The notes below the pieces were generated by a model that saw nothing but the letters and a program-made list of their open reading frames with translations, had not been told where the DNA came from and ran no database searches. From Ralstonia sp. NFACC01 (GTDB lineage: Bacteria > Pseudomonadota > Gammaproteobacteria > Burkholderiales > Burkholderiaceae), in contig NZ_FOWV01000006.1 in the NCBI RefSeq assembly GCF_900115545.1, positions 47,190 through 111,189 on the forward strand: a stretch of 64,000 nucleotides of DNA, given 5' to 3'. A program made the translations under genes and the position numbers. Positions 17,176 through 26,371 of this stretch are shown here, in pieces. Numbering within the stretch: position 1 is the stretch's first letter; the number at the start of each line of letters is the position of its first letter.

Positions 17176-18342
17176 TTACTTGCCGGCGGCTGCGGCCACG
17201 ACCTTCTCGGCGGCCTCTGCCATCGTGTCTGCGGCGATGATGGGCAGGCCCGAGTCGGCCAGCATCTTCTTGCCGAGGTCTTCGTTGGTGCCCTTCATGC
17301 GCACGACCAGCGGCACCGACAGCGACACAGCCTTCGCCGCCGCGATCACGCCTTCGGCGATCACGTCGCAACGCATGATGCCGCCGAAGATGTTGACCAG
17401 GATGGCCTTCACGTCCGGGTTCTTCAGCATCAGCTTGAAGGCTTCGGTCACCTTCTCGGTGGTGGCACCGCCGCCCACGTCGAGGAAGTTGGCCGGCTCG
17501 CCGCCGAACAGCTTGATGGTGTCCATCGTGGCCATGGCCAGACCGGCGCCGTTCACCAGGCAGCCGATGTTGCCGTCGAGCGAGATGTAGGCCAGGTCGA
17601 ACTTCGAGGCTTCGATTTCGGCCGGGTCTTCTTCATCCAGATCGCGGTACGCCACGATTTCCGGGTGACGGAACAGCGCGTTCGAGTCGAAGTTGAACTT
17701 GGCGTCCAGCGCGATGACCTTGCCGTCGCCGGTCAGGATCAGCGGGTTGATTTCAGCTTGCGAAGCGTCGGTTTCCCAGAATGCCTTGTACAGGCCCTGC
17801 AGGGCTTGGCGGGCTTGCGGCACGCTCGCGTCGGGCACGCCGATCTTGCGGGCGATGTCGTCAGCCTGGGCGTCTTGCAGGCCAGCTTGCGGATCGATCA
17901 GCAGCGTGTGGATCTTTTCCGGATGCGATTCAGCGACTTCTTCGATGTCCATGCCGCCTTCGCTCGAGGCCATCAGCGCGACCTGCTGCGAGACACGGTC
18001 CACCACCAGCGACACGTACAGTTCCTTCTTGATGTCCGCGCCTTCTTCGATCAGCAGGCGCTTGACCAGCTTGCCTTCCGGACCAGTCTGGTGCGTCACC
18101 AGCGTCATGCCCAGGATGCTGCTGGCGTATTCCTTGACCTGCTCCATGCTCTTGGCAACCTTCACGCCGCCGCCCTTGCCACGGCCACCCGCATGAATCT
18201 GTGCCTTCACGACCCACACCGGGCCGCCCAGGGTTTCTGCAGCTTTGATAGCCTCGTCGACCGAGAAGGCCGGAATGCCGCGCGGAACCGGCACATTGTA
18301 TTTGCGCAGGATTTCCTTGCCTTGGTACTCATGGATATTCAT
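17176..18342 (-). CDS. sucC: Succinyl-CoA synthetase beta subunit (ADP-forming)
   Basis: The nucleotide-binding subunit of the TCA-cycle enzyme, 388 residues. It starts [20 protein letters not shown] and has the ATP-grasp domain with [18 protein letters not shown] (about 44-61). The [19 protein letters not shown] region near 205-223 carries metal ligands, and the C-terminal ligase domain includes [16 protein letters not shown] near 321-336. Canonical length and order sucC-sucD. The promoter is expected in the 66 bases before the DUF2889 gene or further upstream. Confidence 0.97.
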   Translation of the reverse strand: MNIHEYQGKEILRKYNVPVPRGIPAFSVDEAIKAAETLGGPVWVVKAQIHAGGRGKGGGVKVAKSMEQVKEYASSILGMTLVTHQTGPEGKLVKRLLIEEGADIKKELYVSLVVDRVSQQVALMASSEGGMDIEEVAESHPEKIHTLLIDPQAGLQDAQADDIARKIGVPDASVPQARQALQGLYKAFWETDASQAEINPLILTGDGKVIALDAKFNFDSNALFRHPEIVAYRDLDEEDPAEIEASKFDLAYISLDGNIGCLVNGAGLAMATMDTIKLFGGEPANFLDVGGGATTEKVTEAFKLMLKNPDVKAILVNIFGGIMRCDVIAEGVIAAAKAVSLSVPLVVRMKGTNEDLGKKMLADSGLPIIAADTMAEAAEKVVAAAAGK

Positions 18343-18408
18343 GCGTGTTTCCTTTGCTAGGCAGAGTGAGTGTGATGAGTATTGAAAACGCGAACAGCGC
18401 GGTGCCCT

Positions 18409-19089
18409 TCAGGACGAGGGCTCAGGCGACAGTTCGGTGGGTGGCGGTTGGATCTTGGCTTCGGGCTGATATGCAAACCAGCGCGGGTAATGCTCGCGAA
18501 CCACCTCGCCCTCAAGATGCAGGGCATGGCAGCCGTGGAGTTGATAAGGCGGCTTTTCGCCGGGCTCGACAGGCCGGAGGTCGTTAGAGTTATCGCGCAC
18601 CGGGAAGACGTCGCCCGCGAAGGCCTGGATGGCGGCGGTCGGCAGCACACCACACAGCTCGGTCAGGTGCGTACAGCCCGCCACGCCGCCGAGTCTCTCA
18701 CGGGAGGCCTTTCGAAAACCCTTCATCAGATTCAGGCCGATGAGCTTGCGGTAGGCCGGGCCGATCGTGTCGCAATGTGTGGGGTACGGCACCCAGTCGG
18801 AACACGCTTCGGCATCCACAACATTCATGCGGGTATCGATTGTCACGCGCAGCCACAGGTCATGCAGCGGCTGGCCTTCGGGGCGCACGCCGCCGCTGGC
18901 CAGGGGGATGTCACGTGGTTTGGTGTCGGTCAGGCGCGCTTCGATGTCCCACAGGCCGTCTTCCCGCAAATAGGCGTCCACCGTGATGGCACGGCGGTGG
19001 CGCATGACGCGCGGGACGGGAGCAGACAGAGGCATGGACCAGACAGACTGATAGGACCGATGGAGGCGGCGCACGCGGATCTCGCGCAT
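18409..19089 (-). CDS. DUF2889 family protein
   Basis: A 226-residue protein of the DUF2889 family, whose function is unknown. Recognisable elements are RHRRAITVDAYLREDGLWDIEARLTDTK near residues 30-57, the LRVTIDTRMNVVDAEA block near 79-94, and CTHLTELCGVLPTAAIQAF near 138-156, where conserved Cys/His residues may bind a metal or cofactor. No membrane segment or signal peptide. ATG at 19089 is used; internal Met codons are possible. A palindrome that could be an operator overlaps a putative promoter upstream. It is not obviously linked to sucC, which starts 66 bases downstream. Confidence 0.8.
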   Translation of the reverse strand: MREIRVRRLHRSYQSVWSMPLSAPVPRVMRHRRAITVDAYLREDGLWDIEARLTDTKPRDIPLASGGVRPEGQPLHDLWLRVTIDTRMNVVDAEACSDWVPYPTHCDTIGPAYRKLIGLNLMKGFRKASRERLGGVAGCTHLTELCGVLPTAAIQAFAGDVFPVRDNSNDLRPVEPGEKPPYQLHGCHALHLEGEVVREHYPRWFAYQPEAKIQPPPTELSPEPSS

Positions 19090-19197
19090 CGCCCACGGGA
19101 CATATGCAGCAGCGCATCAGCCGCCACACACGAACACTACCGTCCGGCAATTGAGATGAAGGACGGTACCAAAGACTTGAATTTTAACACGTCGTCA

Positions 19198-19212
19198 CGA
19201 CCAGACTGGTCG
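19198..19212. promoter_or_regulatory. Palindrome overlapping a putative promoter of the DUF2889 gene
   Basis: CGACCAGACTGGTCG, 7-base arms around one base, typical of TetR-family operator geometry. On the minus strand it sits immediately upstream of a -10-like TTAAAAT (about 19183-19189), so binding would block transcription of the DUF2889 gene. A second, shorter inverted repeat (CGGTTG-CAA-CAACCG) lies at 19236-19250. No dedicated regulator gene adjoins. Confidence 0.4.
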
Positions 19213-19321
19213 CGTGCGGCAACGCAGTGTGAAAGCGGTTGCAACAACCGGGTGAGGTGCAACGGCCGCGATCCGCACACAAGAGGATTGTCCGGCCGAA
19301 TTGTTGCTAGATCGAAGGCGT

Positions 19322-19801
19322 TCAGTCCGACTCGTCGCCATCTTCGAGCAGTTCATCGGCCCCCGCGATGACGCGCGACACCACCGACCGGGAGAATCCA
19401 CGCGCCATCATGTATCGCACCTGCTTGGCCCGTTCGGCTAGATCGGCTGGTGGGCGGCCGAAGCGCTTTTCCCACAGAGCCTTGGCGCGCGCTGCTTCCG
19501 TGCTTTGCAGTTGCGCCTTGACCTCGCCCAGCGTCTCTGCGCCAAGCTGATGTGTTTTCAACTCCTGCATCAGGCGAGCCGTACCGTAACGGCCCGCGCG
19601 GCGGTGCACCATGCTCTCGGCAAAGCGCGTATTGGAGAGCCAGTTTTCGCCTTCCAGCCAATCCAGCAGCGTATCGACCTCTTCGACGGATTCGGCGTGC
19701 GGCACCAACTTACGGCGCAATTCGACCCGGCTGTGCTCGCGTCGAGACAGATAGCCCAGCGCACGTGCCTTCAGCGATAACGGTGGGCGCGGCAACGGCA
19801 T
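19322..19801 (-). CDS. recX: RecX, regulator of RecA
   Basis: A 159-residue cytoplasmic protein that binds RecA filaments and limits their activity. The N-terminal repeat ARALGYLSRREHSRVELRRKL (about 13-33) and later YGTARLMQELKTHQL and KQVRYMMARGFS segments give the three-helix repeats of RecX. Located 96 bases after recA on the same strand, the usual order, so it is probably co-transcribed at lower level by read-through from the SOS-regulated recA promoter. Confidence 0.92.
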   Translation of the reverse strand: MPLPRPPLSLKARALGYLSRREHSRVELRRKLVPHAESVEEVDTLLDWLEGENWLSNTRFAESMVHRRAGRYGTARLMQELKTHQLGAETLGEVKAQLQSTEAARAKALWEKRFGRPPADLAERAKQVRYMMARGFSRSVVSRVIAGADELLEDGDESD

Positions 19802-19897
19802 ACGGTTTCAGGCTCAAAAAGAAAACGCCCACCGTTGGGGGACGGCAGGCGTATGAAGCTCGATAGAGCCGTCGATCTGCGCCGACGGCCAACCCAA

Positions 19898-20956
19898 TTA
19901 CTCTTCTCCGACTTCCTCGGCCACGGCGATGGCGCCCATCGGCGTCACGCCCAGTGCTTCGCGGACCTTGTTCTCGATGTCGCGGGCGAGGTCGGGGTTC
20001 TCGCGCAGGTATTCACGGCAGTTGTCGCGGCCTTGGCCGATGCGTTCGCCGCCATAGCTATACCAGGCGCCGGACTTTTCGACGATCTTGGCTTCCACAC
20101 CGAGGTCGATGATTTCGCCTTCGCGCGACACGCCCTGGCCGTAAAGGATGTCGAAGATGGCTTCGCGGAACGGCGGCGCCACCTTGTTCTTGACGACCTT
20201 GACCTTGGTCTCGTTGCCGACCACGTCGTCGCCCTTCTTGATCGAGCCAATGCGGCGGATGTCCAGACGCACCGAAGCGTAGAACTTGAGTGCGTTACCA
20301 CCCGTGGTCGTTTCCGGCGAGCCAAACATCACGCCGATCTTCATGCGGATCTGGTTGATGAAGATGACCATGCAATTGGTCTTCTTGATGGTGCCGGTCA
20401 GTTTGCGCAGTGCCTGGCTCATTAGACGGGCCTGCAGGCCGGGCAACGCGTCGCCCATTTCGCCTTCAATTTCAGCCTTTGGCACCAGGGCAGCCACAGA
20501 ATCGATGACGATCAGGTCAACCGAGCCCGAGCGCACCAGCGCATCAGCAATTTCTAGAGCTTGTTCACCCGTGTCCGGCTGGGAAATCAGCAGGTCCGGC
20601 ACGCTAACGCCAATCTTGTCGGCATAAGTGACGTCAAGCGCATGTTCCGCATCGATGAAGGCGCAAGTGCCGCCCAGCTTCTGCATCTCGGCAACCACCT
20701 GCAGTGTCAGGGTGGTTTTACCCGACGATTCCGGACCGTAAATTTCCACCACGCGGCCACGCGGCAAGCCGCCCACGCCCAGCGCCACGTCCAACCCCAA
20801 CGAACCTGTCGACACGACTTGGACCGGCTCGACCTCGGCGTCGCCCATCTTCATGATGGAGCCTTTGCCGAACTGCTTTTCGATCTGCGCGAGCGCGGCA
20901 GCCAGCGCCTTCTGCTTTTCTGCGCTCATTGCGGCTGCCTTCTTACCGTCTTCCAT
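19898..20956 (-). CDS. recA: Recombinase RecA
   Basis: The DNA strand-exchange ATPase and LexA co-protease. The 352-residue protein has Walker [10 protein letters not shown] at 74-82, the [21 protein letters not shown] region just before, the [19 protein letters not shown]alker B/L1 region near 145-163, and [28 protein letters not shown] (L2) near 209-236. Start at 20956; another ATG at codon 10 (MSAEKQ) is possible. A promoter overlapped by a LexA box lies about 155-185 bases upstream, giving a long leader. Confidence 0.98.
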   Translation of the reverse strand: MEDGKKAAAMSAEKQKALAAALAQIEKQFGKGSIMKMGDAEVEPVQVVSTGSLGLDVALGVGGLPRGRVVEIYGPESSGKTTLTLQVVAEMQKLGGTCAFIDAEHALDVTYADKIGVSVPDLLISQPDTGEQALEIADALVRSGSVDLIVIDSVAALVPKAEIEGEMGDALPGLQARLMSQALRKLTGTIKKTNCMVIFINQIRMKIGVMFGSPETTTGGNALKFYASVRLDIRRIGSIKKGDDVVGNETKVKVVKNKVAPPFREAIFDILYGQGVSREGEIIDLGVEAKIVEKSGAWYSYGGERIGQGRDNCREYLRENPDLARDIENKVREALGVTPMGAIAVAEEVGEE

Positions 20957-21110
20957 GGTCGTCCTTCGTGCAAATTGGTGTATAAATGGGCCGCAAGGGC
21001 TTGCGATTCCAGCGGTTGCCTGCAATAACGGGCCGCAGCGTGATTGCCCCCGACACGACCCATTTCATGACTTTAGCGCCGCCAAGACTACAGCACCGCG
21101 AATTCGGAGT

Positions 21111-21139
21111 ACTGTATAAAAAACCAGTGGTTTTGACAA
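21111..21139 (-). promoter_or_regulatory. recA promoter with overlapping LexA (SOS) box
   Basis: On the minus strand -35 TTGTCA (21139-21134), a 17-base spacer and -10 TACAGT (21116-21111). The sequence CTGTATAAAAAACCAG (21112-21127) matches the LexA consensus CTGT-N8-ACAG with one mismatch and covers the -10 and spacer, the expected place for repression. On the plus strand a perfect TTGACA (21133-21138) overlaps the recA -35, so a divergent promoter towards the response regulator gene is possible. Confidence 0.75.
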
Positions 21140-21222
21140 GTCTCCAGAACACATATCGCGCGAAAACAATGTAGCGGGCGGGATGGGCAAGACATCTTGC
21201 CCGGCATCGCGGGGAGACACGC

Positions 21223-21933
21223 ATGCGCATTCTGATTGCCGAAGACGACGCCACGCTGGCTGACGGGCTCACACGCTCGCTACGCCAAGCAGGTTATGCC
21301 GTCGACCAAGCCTCCGATGGGGCGACTGCCGACGCGGCGCTGTCCGCGCAAACGGCCCAAACCTATGACCTGCTGATTCTCGACGTGGGCCTGCCGCGCA
21401 TGTCTGGGCTGGAGGTCCTAAAGCGCCTGCGCTCGCGCGGGGCCATGCTGCCGGTGTTGATCCTGACCGCCGCAGACAGTGTGGAAGAACGCGTCAAGGG
21501 CCTGGATCTTGGCGCGGACGACTACATGGCCAAACCCTTCGCGCTGTCCGAGCTGGAAGCGCGCGTGCGCGCGCTGGTGCGGCGCGGTACGGGCGGTGGC
21601 GCCACACTTGTCCGCCATGGGCCGCTGGCGTTCGATCAGGTCGGGCGCATCGCCTATATCCATGATCAGGTGGTGGAACTGTCGGCACGCGAGATCGGGC
21701 TGCTGGAGATTCTGCTGGCGCGCGTCGGCCGCCTGGTGTCGAAAGAGCAGCTGGTTGACCACCTGTGCGGCTGGGGCGAAGAAGTCAGCAACAACGCCAT
21801 CGAGGTGTACATCCACCGGCTGCGCAAGAAGATCGAGGTGGAAGGCATCCGCATCGCCACCGTGCGCGGGCTGGGCTATTGCCTGGAACGCATGGCCACC
21901 CCGACGACAACCGCGACGGCTGCCCATGGGTGA
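21223..21933 (+). CDS. OmpR/TctD-type response regulator
   Basis: A 236-residue DNA-binding response regulator. The receiver domain has the acidic pair in IAEDDA (residues 5-10), the phosphoacceptor Asp54 in LILDVGLPRM, and Lys104 in YMAKPF. The C-terminal winged helix has LSAREIGLLEILLARVGRLVSKEQL and IEVYIHRLRKKIE. It is most like the QseB/TctD/PmrA subgroup. Its stop overlaps the sensor kinase start by eight bases (ATGGGTGA), so the pair is translationally coupled. It is divergent from recA. Confidence 0.93.
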   Translation: MRILIAEDDATLADGLTRSLRQAGYAVDQASDGATADAALSAQTAQTYDLLILDVGLPRMSGLEVLKRLRSRGAMLPVLILTAADSVEERVKGLDLGADDYMAKPFALSELEARVRALVRRGTGGGATLVRHGPLAFDQVGRIAYIHDQVVELSAREIGLLEILLARVGRLVSKEQLVDHLCGWGEEVSNNAIEVYIHRLRKKIEVEGIRIATVRGLGYCLERMATPTTTATAAHG

Positions 21934-23494
21934 TCGGTTGGCCTGGCCGTGGCGTCGGCATCGCGCGTCGCTGCGCGACCGTGACGACACGACTCCCGGG
22001 ACTGATGGCCGCGATGACGGCGGCGACCTCACCGACACCCTCCCCCACCTCGAAGACGACGCCACGCGGCCCGTCGCCCGATCCCTCTTTGGCGAAATTC
22101 TCGACTGGATGCTCGCGCCGCTGCTCTTGCTGTGGCCGATGAGCATTGCGGTGACGTATCTGGTGGCCAAGTCGATTGCGAACGCGCCATATGACCGCGC
22201 GCTGGAATCGAGCGCGATCGTGCTCAGCCAGCAACTGCGCGAGGTGAATGGCCGCGTGACGCTGCAGCTGCCGATCTCGGCGCGCGAGATTTTGCGTGCC
22301 GACGAAACCGACAACATTTACTACCAGGTGCTCGGGACCAACGGCGAGTTTGTCTCCGGGGACCGCGACCTCCCGCTGCCGCCCGAAGAAGACGCCAACG
22401 CCGGTGGCCTTGTACAACTACGCGACGACCACATCCACGGCGCTGAGATTCGTGTTGCGTACACGTTCGTGCAGCGGCCGGGCTCTGGCGACAAGCCCGC
22501 ACTGGTGCAAGTGGCGGAGACGCTCGACAAGCGGGCGCAACTCGCGAACGAAATCATCAAGGGCGTGATCCTGCCGCAGTTCGTGATCCTGCCGTTGGCG
22601 GTAATCCTGGTGTGGTTCGGGCTGACGCGTGGGCTGGCGCCGCTCAATGCGATTCAGGAGCGCATCCGCGCGCGCAACCCCGGCGACACCAGCCCCATCG
22701 ACGAAGGCGCCGCGCCGCAGGAGCTGACGCCGCTCGTGGCGTCGTTCAATGATCTGCTGGGGCGGCTGGAGCAATCAGTGCATACGCAGAAGCGCTTCAT
22801 CGCAGATGCCGCGCATCAGATGAAGACGCCGCTGGCGGGTCTGCGCATGCAAGCGGAGTTGGCACAGCGCGAACAATCGCCCGACGAGCTGCGTCGCACG
22901 CTCGCGCATATCGCCGACAGCTCGGATCGCACCGCGCACCTCGTCAAGCAGTTGCTTTCTCTGGCGCGCATGGAAAACATGGGCGCCACTGACGGTCTGG
23001 TGCCGCTGGATATCTGCGCGCTGTCACGCCAGGTGGTGGCAGAGTGGCTGCCAAAGGCTTGGGCCAAGCAGATCGACCTCGGTTTTGAGGAGCCTGGGCC
23101 GCCGGTCACGATTTCGGGCAATGCGACGATGCTCGCCGAGATGCTCAACAATCTGCTGGACAACGCGATCCGCTACACGCCCGACGGCGGACATGTCACC
23201 GTGCGCGTGACCACCGCACCGTTTGAACCGTTCGTCTTCATCGACGTGGATGACACCGGTCCCGGTATCCCCGTGGCCGAGCGCGAACGCGTGATGCAGC
23301 GCTTCTACCGCATTCTTGGCACACAGGCCGAGGGCAGCGGGTTGGGCCTGGCCATCGTGCGCGAAATCGTGCAGCAGCACGGCGGCGACATCGAGGTGCT
23401 CGACAACGTGTATCAGGCATCTCCGCGGCTGGCGGGGGCGCGCTTTCGCATCACGCTGCATCGCGCCTCCCTCGGCGAGGAAGCCAACGCATGA
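21926..23494 (+). CDS. Sensor histidine kinase with 2CSK_N periplasmic domain (TctE-like)
   Basis: A 522-residue membrane kinase. After an unusual charged N-terminal tail of about 50 residues come a membrane helix (60-82), a periplasmic 2CSK_N-type sensor (about 85-210), and a second helix (213-232). A HAMP-like linker is followed by the H-box FIADAAHQMKTPLAGLR with His297, and the HATPase domain has NLLDNAIRYTP and DVDDTGPGIP. This architecture matches TctE, which senses tricarboxylates in other bacteria; the ligand here is unknown. It overlaps the DUF4212 gene by four bases. The start at 21926 was chosen because it overlaps the regulator stop; the frame is open back to 21479. Confidence 0.92.
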   Translation: MGDRLAWPWRRHRASLRDRDDTTPGTDGRDDGGDLTDTLPHLEDDATRPVARSLFGEILDWMLAPLLLLWPMSIAVTYLVAKSIANAPYDRALESSAIVLSQQLREVNGRVTLQLPISAREILRADETDNIYYQVLGTNGEFVSGDRDLPLPPEEDANAGGLVQLRDDHIHGAEIRVAYTFVQRPGSGDKPALVQVAETLDKRAQLANEIIKGVILPQFVILPLAVILVWFGLTRGLAPLNAIQERIRARNPGDTSPIDEGAAPQELTPLVASFNDLLGRLEQSVHTQKRFIADAAHQMKTPLAGLRMQAELAQREQSPDELRRTLAHIADSSDRTAHLVKQLLSLARMENMGATDGLVPLDICALSRQVVAEWLPKAWAKQIDLGFEEPGPPVTISGNATMLAEMLNNLLDNAIRYTPDGGHVTVRVTTAPFEPFVFIDVDDTGPGIPVAERERVMQRFYRILGTQAEGSGLGLAIVREIVQQHGGDIEVLDNVYQASPRLAGARFRITLHRASLGEEANA

Positions 23495-23802
23495 GCATCA
23501 CGCCCGGAACCCCTGCACGCCGCCGCTGGATCGCCAACATGCGTTGGATCGCGGCGCTGCTCGCGGTGTGGTTTGTGGTGACATTCGTGATCGCGTTCTT
23601 TGCGCGTGACCTGTCGACGCACTTTTTCAACTCGGACTGGACGTTCGCCTATTGGGTCGGTGCCCAGGGTGCGCCCATCGTTTATGTGCTGATTACCGTG
23701 CTCTATGCGTGGCGCACCAACCGCGCTGCGGATGCGGCCGCGCAACACGACGAAACGGCGCAGCACGATACGCCGGAGTCATCTCCTCCGCCCTCCATCT
23801 GA
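23491..23802 (+). CDS. DUF4212 protein, small subunit of a sodium:solute symporter, orphan
   Basis: A 103-residue membrane protein with two hydrophobic segments (about 19-40 and 55-75). The block RWIAALLAVWFVVTFVIAFFARDL, then FAYWVGAQGAPIVYVLITVLYAWRTNR, matches the DUF4212/Na_symport_sm family. That protein normally lies directly upstream of a VC_2705-type sodium:solute symporter. Here it overlaps the sensor kinase gene by ATGA and no symporter follows; the next gene is convergent. The nearest symporter, ActP, is 2.6 kb away on the other strand and has its own DUF485 partner. The tail after residue 80 is polar and Asp/Gln/Ser-rich. Confidence 0.82.
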   Translation: MSITPGTPARRRWIANMRWIAALLAVWFVVTFVIAFFARDLSTHFFNSDWTFAYWVGAQGAPIVYVLITVLYAWRTNRAADAAAQHDETAQHDTPESSPPPSI

Positions 23803-23812
23803 CACTGGCACG

Positions 23813-24463
23813 TTACGCGGCACCCAGATGACGCAGCTTCACGAAGGCCAACGCCGCCATCACCGCGTCGTTAAGCGCGTCGTGCGCGTCCCAGGTCGGC
23901 AAGTCCAATCCCTTCATGACAGTGGCGAAGCGCAGATCCAGATCGGGGTCGCCCTGCTGCCGATACGGCGGCAGTTGTCGGAACTGGTAGTCGTAGTACA
24001 GGGCGGAGACTTCAATCTTGGGCTGCGGCAAGCCGATGCCGAGCAGGGGCACCACCACCCGATTGAGCATCGCCACGTCGAACTCAAGGTAGTAACCCAC
24101 CAATGGCCTGCTGCCGATAAAGTGCAGCAGTGCATGGACGGCTTGCTCGATCGATATACCGCTGTCCAGATCACGATTGCGCAGACGATGCACGCAAATG
24201 CTTTCTGCGCGCATTTCCCCTCGCGGCCTGATGAGCAAGTCCAGGCGCTGGCTGGTCAAAATGCGATTGCCGACGATGCGGACAGCACCGATGGAGACGA
24301 TCTCGTCGGTGCGCACGTTCAAGCCGGTGGTCTCGCAATCGAGCGCGACCCACTCATCTGGGGGCGGGGCCTCGAACAGGAAGCGAAACGCCGGATCGCG
24401 CAACTTGCGCAACTGGCGCCGCCTTTGCAGTGCCTGCAGCCAGTCGGAGAGCCGTCCGTTCAT
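23813..24463 (-). CDS. DEDDh 3'-5' exonuclease (DnaQ-like)
   Basis: A 216-residue nuclease of the DnaQ superfamily. Catalytic residues are all visible: Asp42 and Glu44 in LDCETTG, Asp129 in LEFDVAMLNR, and His194 with Asp199 in AHDALNDA. The N-terminal ~35 residues are basic and helical. This type is regularly encoded next to DUF294-CBS proteins in operons with sodium:solute symporters; its substrate in that setting is not known. It follows the DUF294 gene by 16 bases and is probably the last gene of the operon. Confidence 0.9.
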   Translation of the reverse strand: MNGRLSDWLQALQRRRQLRKLRDPAFRFLFEAPPPDEWVALDCETTGLNVRTDEIVSIGAVRIVGNRILTSQRLDLLIRPRGEMRAESICVHRLRNRDLDSGISIEQAVHALLHFIGSRPLVGYYLEFDVAMLNRVVVPLLGIGLPQPKIEVSALYYDYQFRQLPPYRQQGDPDLDLRFATVMKGLDLPTWDAHDALNDAVMAALAFVKLRHLGAA

Positions 24464-24479
24464 GACTGCTCGCTCATAT

Positions 24480-26306
24480 TCACATCCACTCGGTCCGCCA
24501 GCGCTGCCGCAGGAGCGCCTTGAATCGTTTGACGGCGCTCAACGCATCCTTGAGCAGATCACGCTCCAACGATGACAGGCGCGCCAGATGCACGTCGCAC
24601 GATACCAGCTGATGCGCATCGATCTCCGCCAGCCCGGCCTTGAGCCGCAGGGTCATCAGGAAGTGCAGGCTCTCGCTCAACTCGGCGGCCATGTGCGCGT
24701 CGAGGGCCTCGGCGCGCACCAGTGCATCCAGGCGCGGCACAGTGCCAGTCTCGTCGAGTACGCGGTGGGACAGCGCAAGGCTACGCACCCCGTGGACGAT
24801 CGGGAAGATGCCCTCCTTCTTCACGTCGAGCACGGGATCGGGATCGCCAAACCCGAGGATGCGATCGCGCCAACCCGGCGCGGCACTGAAAGCCTCAATA
24901 GCAGCGGCAAAGCGGCCAAGTACGGCGTCATTGTCGATGGTCAGCTCCAGCAACGTCCGCCGCAGTTGTTTGAGTAAGGCGGCATCGCCGCACACCGCAT
25001 GCGCATCAAAAAAGATTGCCAGATGCATCAAGCCCTCGGGGCTGGGCAGGATGAGCCATTCGCGGATGCGCCGCGCAAAGTCGCTCGCGGTCATGCACCA
25101 CTCGGGCCGGCAGAGCATGATGCCGCCGGGGCACGGCGGGTAGCCGAACGCGGCCAATGCATCGGAGAAGCGCGTGACGATGCGCTGCAGGTCCGCAGGT
25201 GGCACGTAACCATCGCGCAGCACCAGCGCATTGTCCTGATCGGTCTTGAGCAACTGCTCGCCACGCCCCTCACTGCCCATGACAAACAGGCAACTGTTCT
25301 CCACGAGCTCGGGCGGCGCGATCATCTGCCAGGCCCGTTCAAACAGGCGTGCGTTGATTTCGCGCACGAGGCTGGCGACGTGATCAATGCGCGAACCGCC
25401 ACGTGTAAGCAACGCGACCATCCGCGTGATCTGCGCGGCCACCTGCGCGAGGGCGTCCAAGTCCTGAGCCAGGGTGATCTGCACCGTCAGCAGATACGAA
25501 TGGTTGGCCAGGAAGCTGAACACATCCAGTGATTCCAGCAAACCGAGAATCTCATCTCCGTGCGTGACGACCAATCGGTGCACGCGATGGCGCAACATCA
25601 GCGTCAGGGCGTCACCGATCTGCGCGGAGGCCGGCACGGTAATGAGCGAGAACTGGCTCATCTGCCCTACCGCCAGACGATCCAGCGATGTGCCCTGCAG
25701 GACGGCGCGCTGCAAGGAACTGCGTGTGAAGATGCCCACGCGCGGCGGGCTGCTGGTGCCATCACGCACGAGCACGTTCGAAGTGTTATGTGTCTGGAAC
25801 AGCTTGACCACGGACACCACGTCCGTGTCGGCATCCACAAAATGGGCGGGCCGGATGAAGGCATCGCTCACGCGAGAGACGGCCAGCGACTGCATCGTCT
25901 CCATGCTCTGCCGCTGTGCAATAGCGCTGAGCTTGCTGCCGAGGTCGGAAAAAAGCAGCGCACCGAAGGTGGCGTTGGCGGCAATGAGGTCACGCACCGC
26001 CTGACGTGCCACCTGATAGACCACCACTTCTTCAGCCGCGACGAAGCGGCTGCTTGCCTTGCCGGCCACCAGCGCTCGGCCGTCAAAGCAATCGTCGGGG
26101 CCATAGGTGGCAATCAGCTCGTCGCCGTCGTACTGGGCGACGTGCCCTTTGATGATCAGGAACAGGTGCAGCGGTGCAGCACCCATATCGAGGATGGTCT
26201 GCCCTTCCGGGTAGTAGCCGATGTCGACGGCATCGCGCACCAGGCGCTGCTCGTCCTGATTGAGGCAATCGAACGGCCAGACCGCGAAGTTGAAAGCGCT
26301 GGGCAT
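24480..26306 (-). CDS. cNMP-binding/CBS/DUF294 nucleotidyltransferase-like regulator
   Basis: A 608-residue cytoplasmic signalling protein. An N-terminal cyclic-nucleotide-binding fold (about 10-130) is followed by a CBS pair (about 150-270, with VGIFTRSSLQRAVL and LLESLDVFSFL). The DUF294 nucleotidyltransferase-like domain carries GSEGRGEQLLKTDQDNA at 344-360, with Asp356 and Asp358 as likely catalytic residues. A helical DUF294 C-terminal domain completes it. The architecture resembles GlnD-like nucleotidyltransferases combined with metabolite sensing. It lies 65 bases downstream of actP in the same direction, so probably modulates acetate uptake or metabolism. Confidence 0.88.
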   Translation of the reverse strand: MPSAFNFAVWPFDCLNQDEQRLVRDAVDIGYYPEGQTILDMGAAPLHLFLIIKGHVAQYDGDELIATYGPDDCFDGRALVAGKASSRFVAAEEVVVYQVARQAVRDLIAANATFGALLFSDLGSKLSAIAQRQSMETMQSLAVSRVSDAFIRPAHFVDADTDVVSVVKLFQTHNTSNVLVRDGTSSPPRVGIFTRSSLQRAVLQGTSLDRLAVGQMSQFSLITVPASAQIGDALTLMLRHRVHRLVVTHGDEILGLLESLDVFSFLANHSYLLTVQITLAQDLDALAQVAAQITRMVALLTRGGSRIDHVASLVREINARLFERAWQMIAPPELVENSCLFVMGSEGRGEQLLKTDQDNALVLRDGYVPPADLQRIVTRFSDALAAFGYPPCPGGIMLCRPEWCMTASDFARRIREWLILPSPEGLMHLAIFFDAHAVCGDAALLKQLRRTLLELTIDNDAVLGRFAAAIEAFSAAPGWRDRILGFGDPDPVLDVKKEGIFPIVHGVRSLALSHRVLDETGTVPRLDALVRAEALDAHMAAELSESLHFLMTLRLKAGLAEIDAHQLVSCDVHLARLSSLERDLLKDALSAVKRFKALLRQRWRTEWM

Positions 26307-26371
26307 GGTTGCCTTGAAGGCGAGCGATGCAATCGCGTCACCCGCCTCCCATCAGCGTGGCGAATAGCCGA

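Noticed and set aside
19829..19897. A recA terminator in the recA-recX gap
   Set aside because: Only a weak, interrupted pairing (ACGCC with GGCGT) is visible; not enough to call, and read-through into recX is expected.
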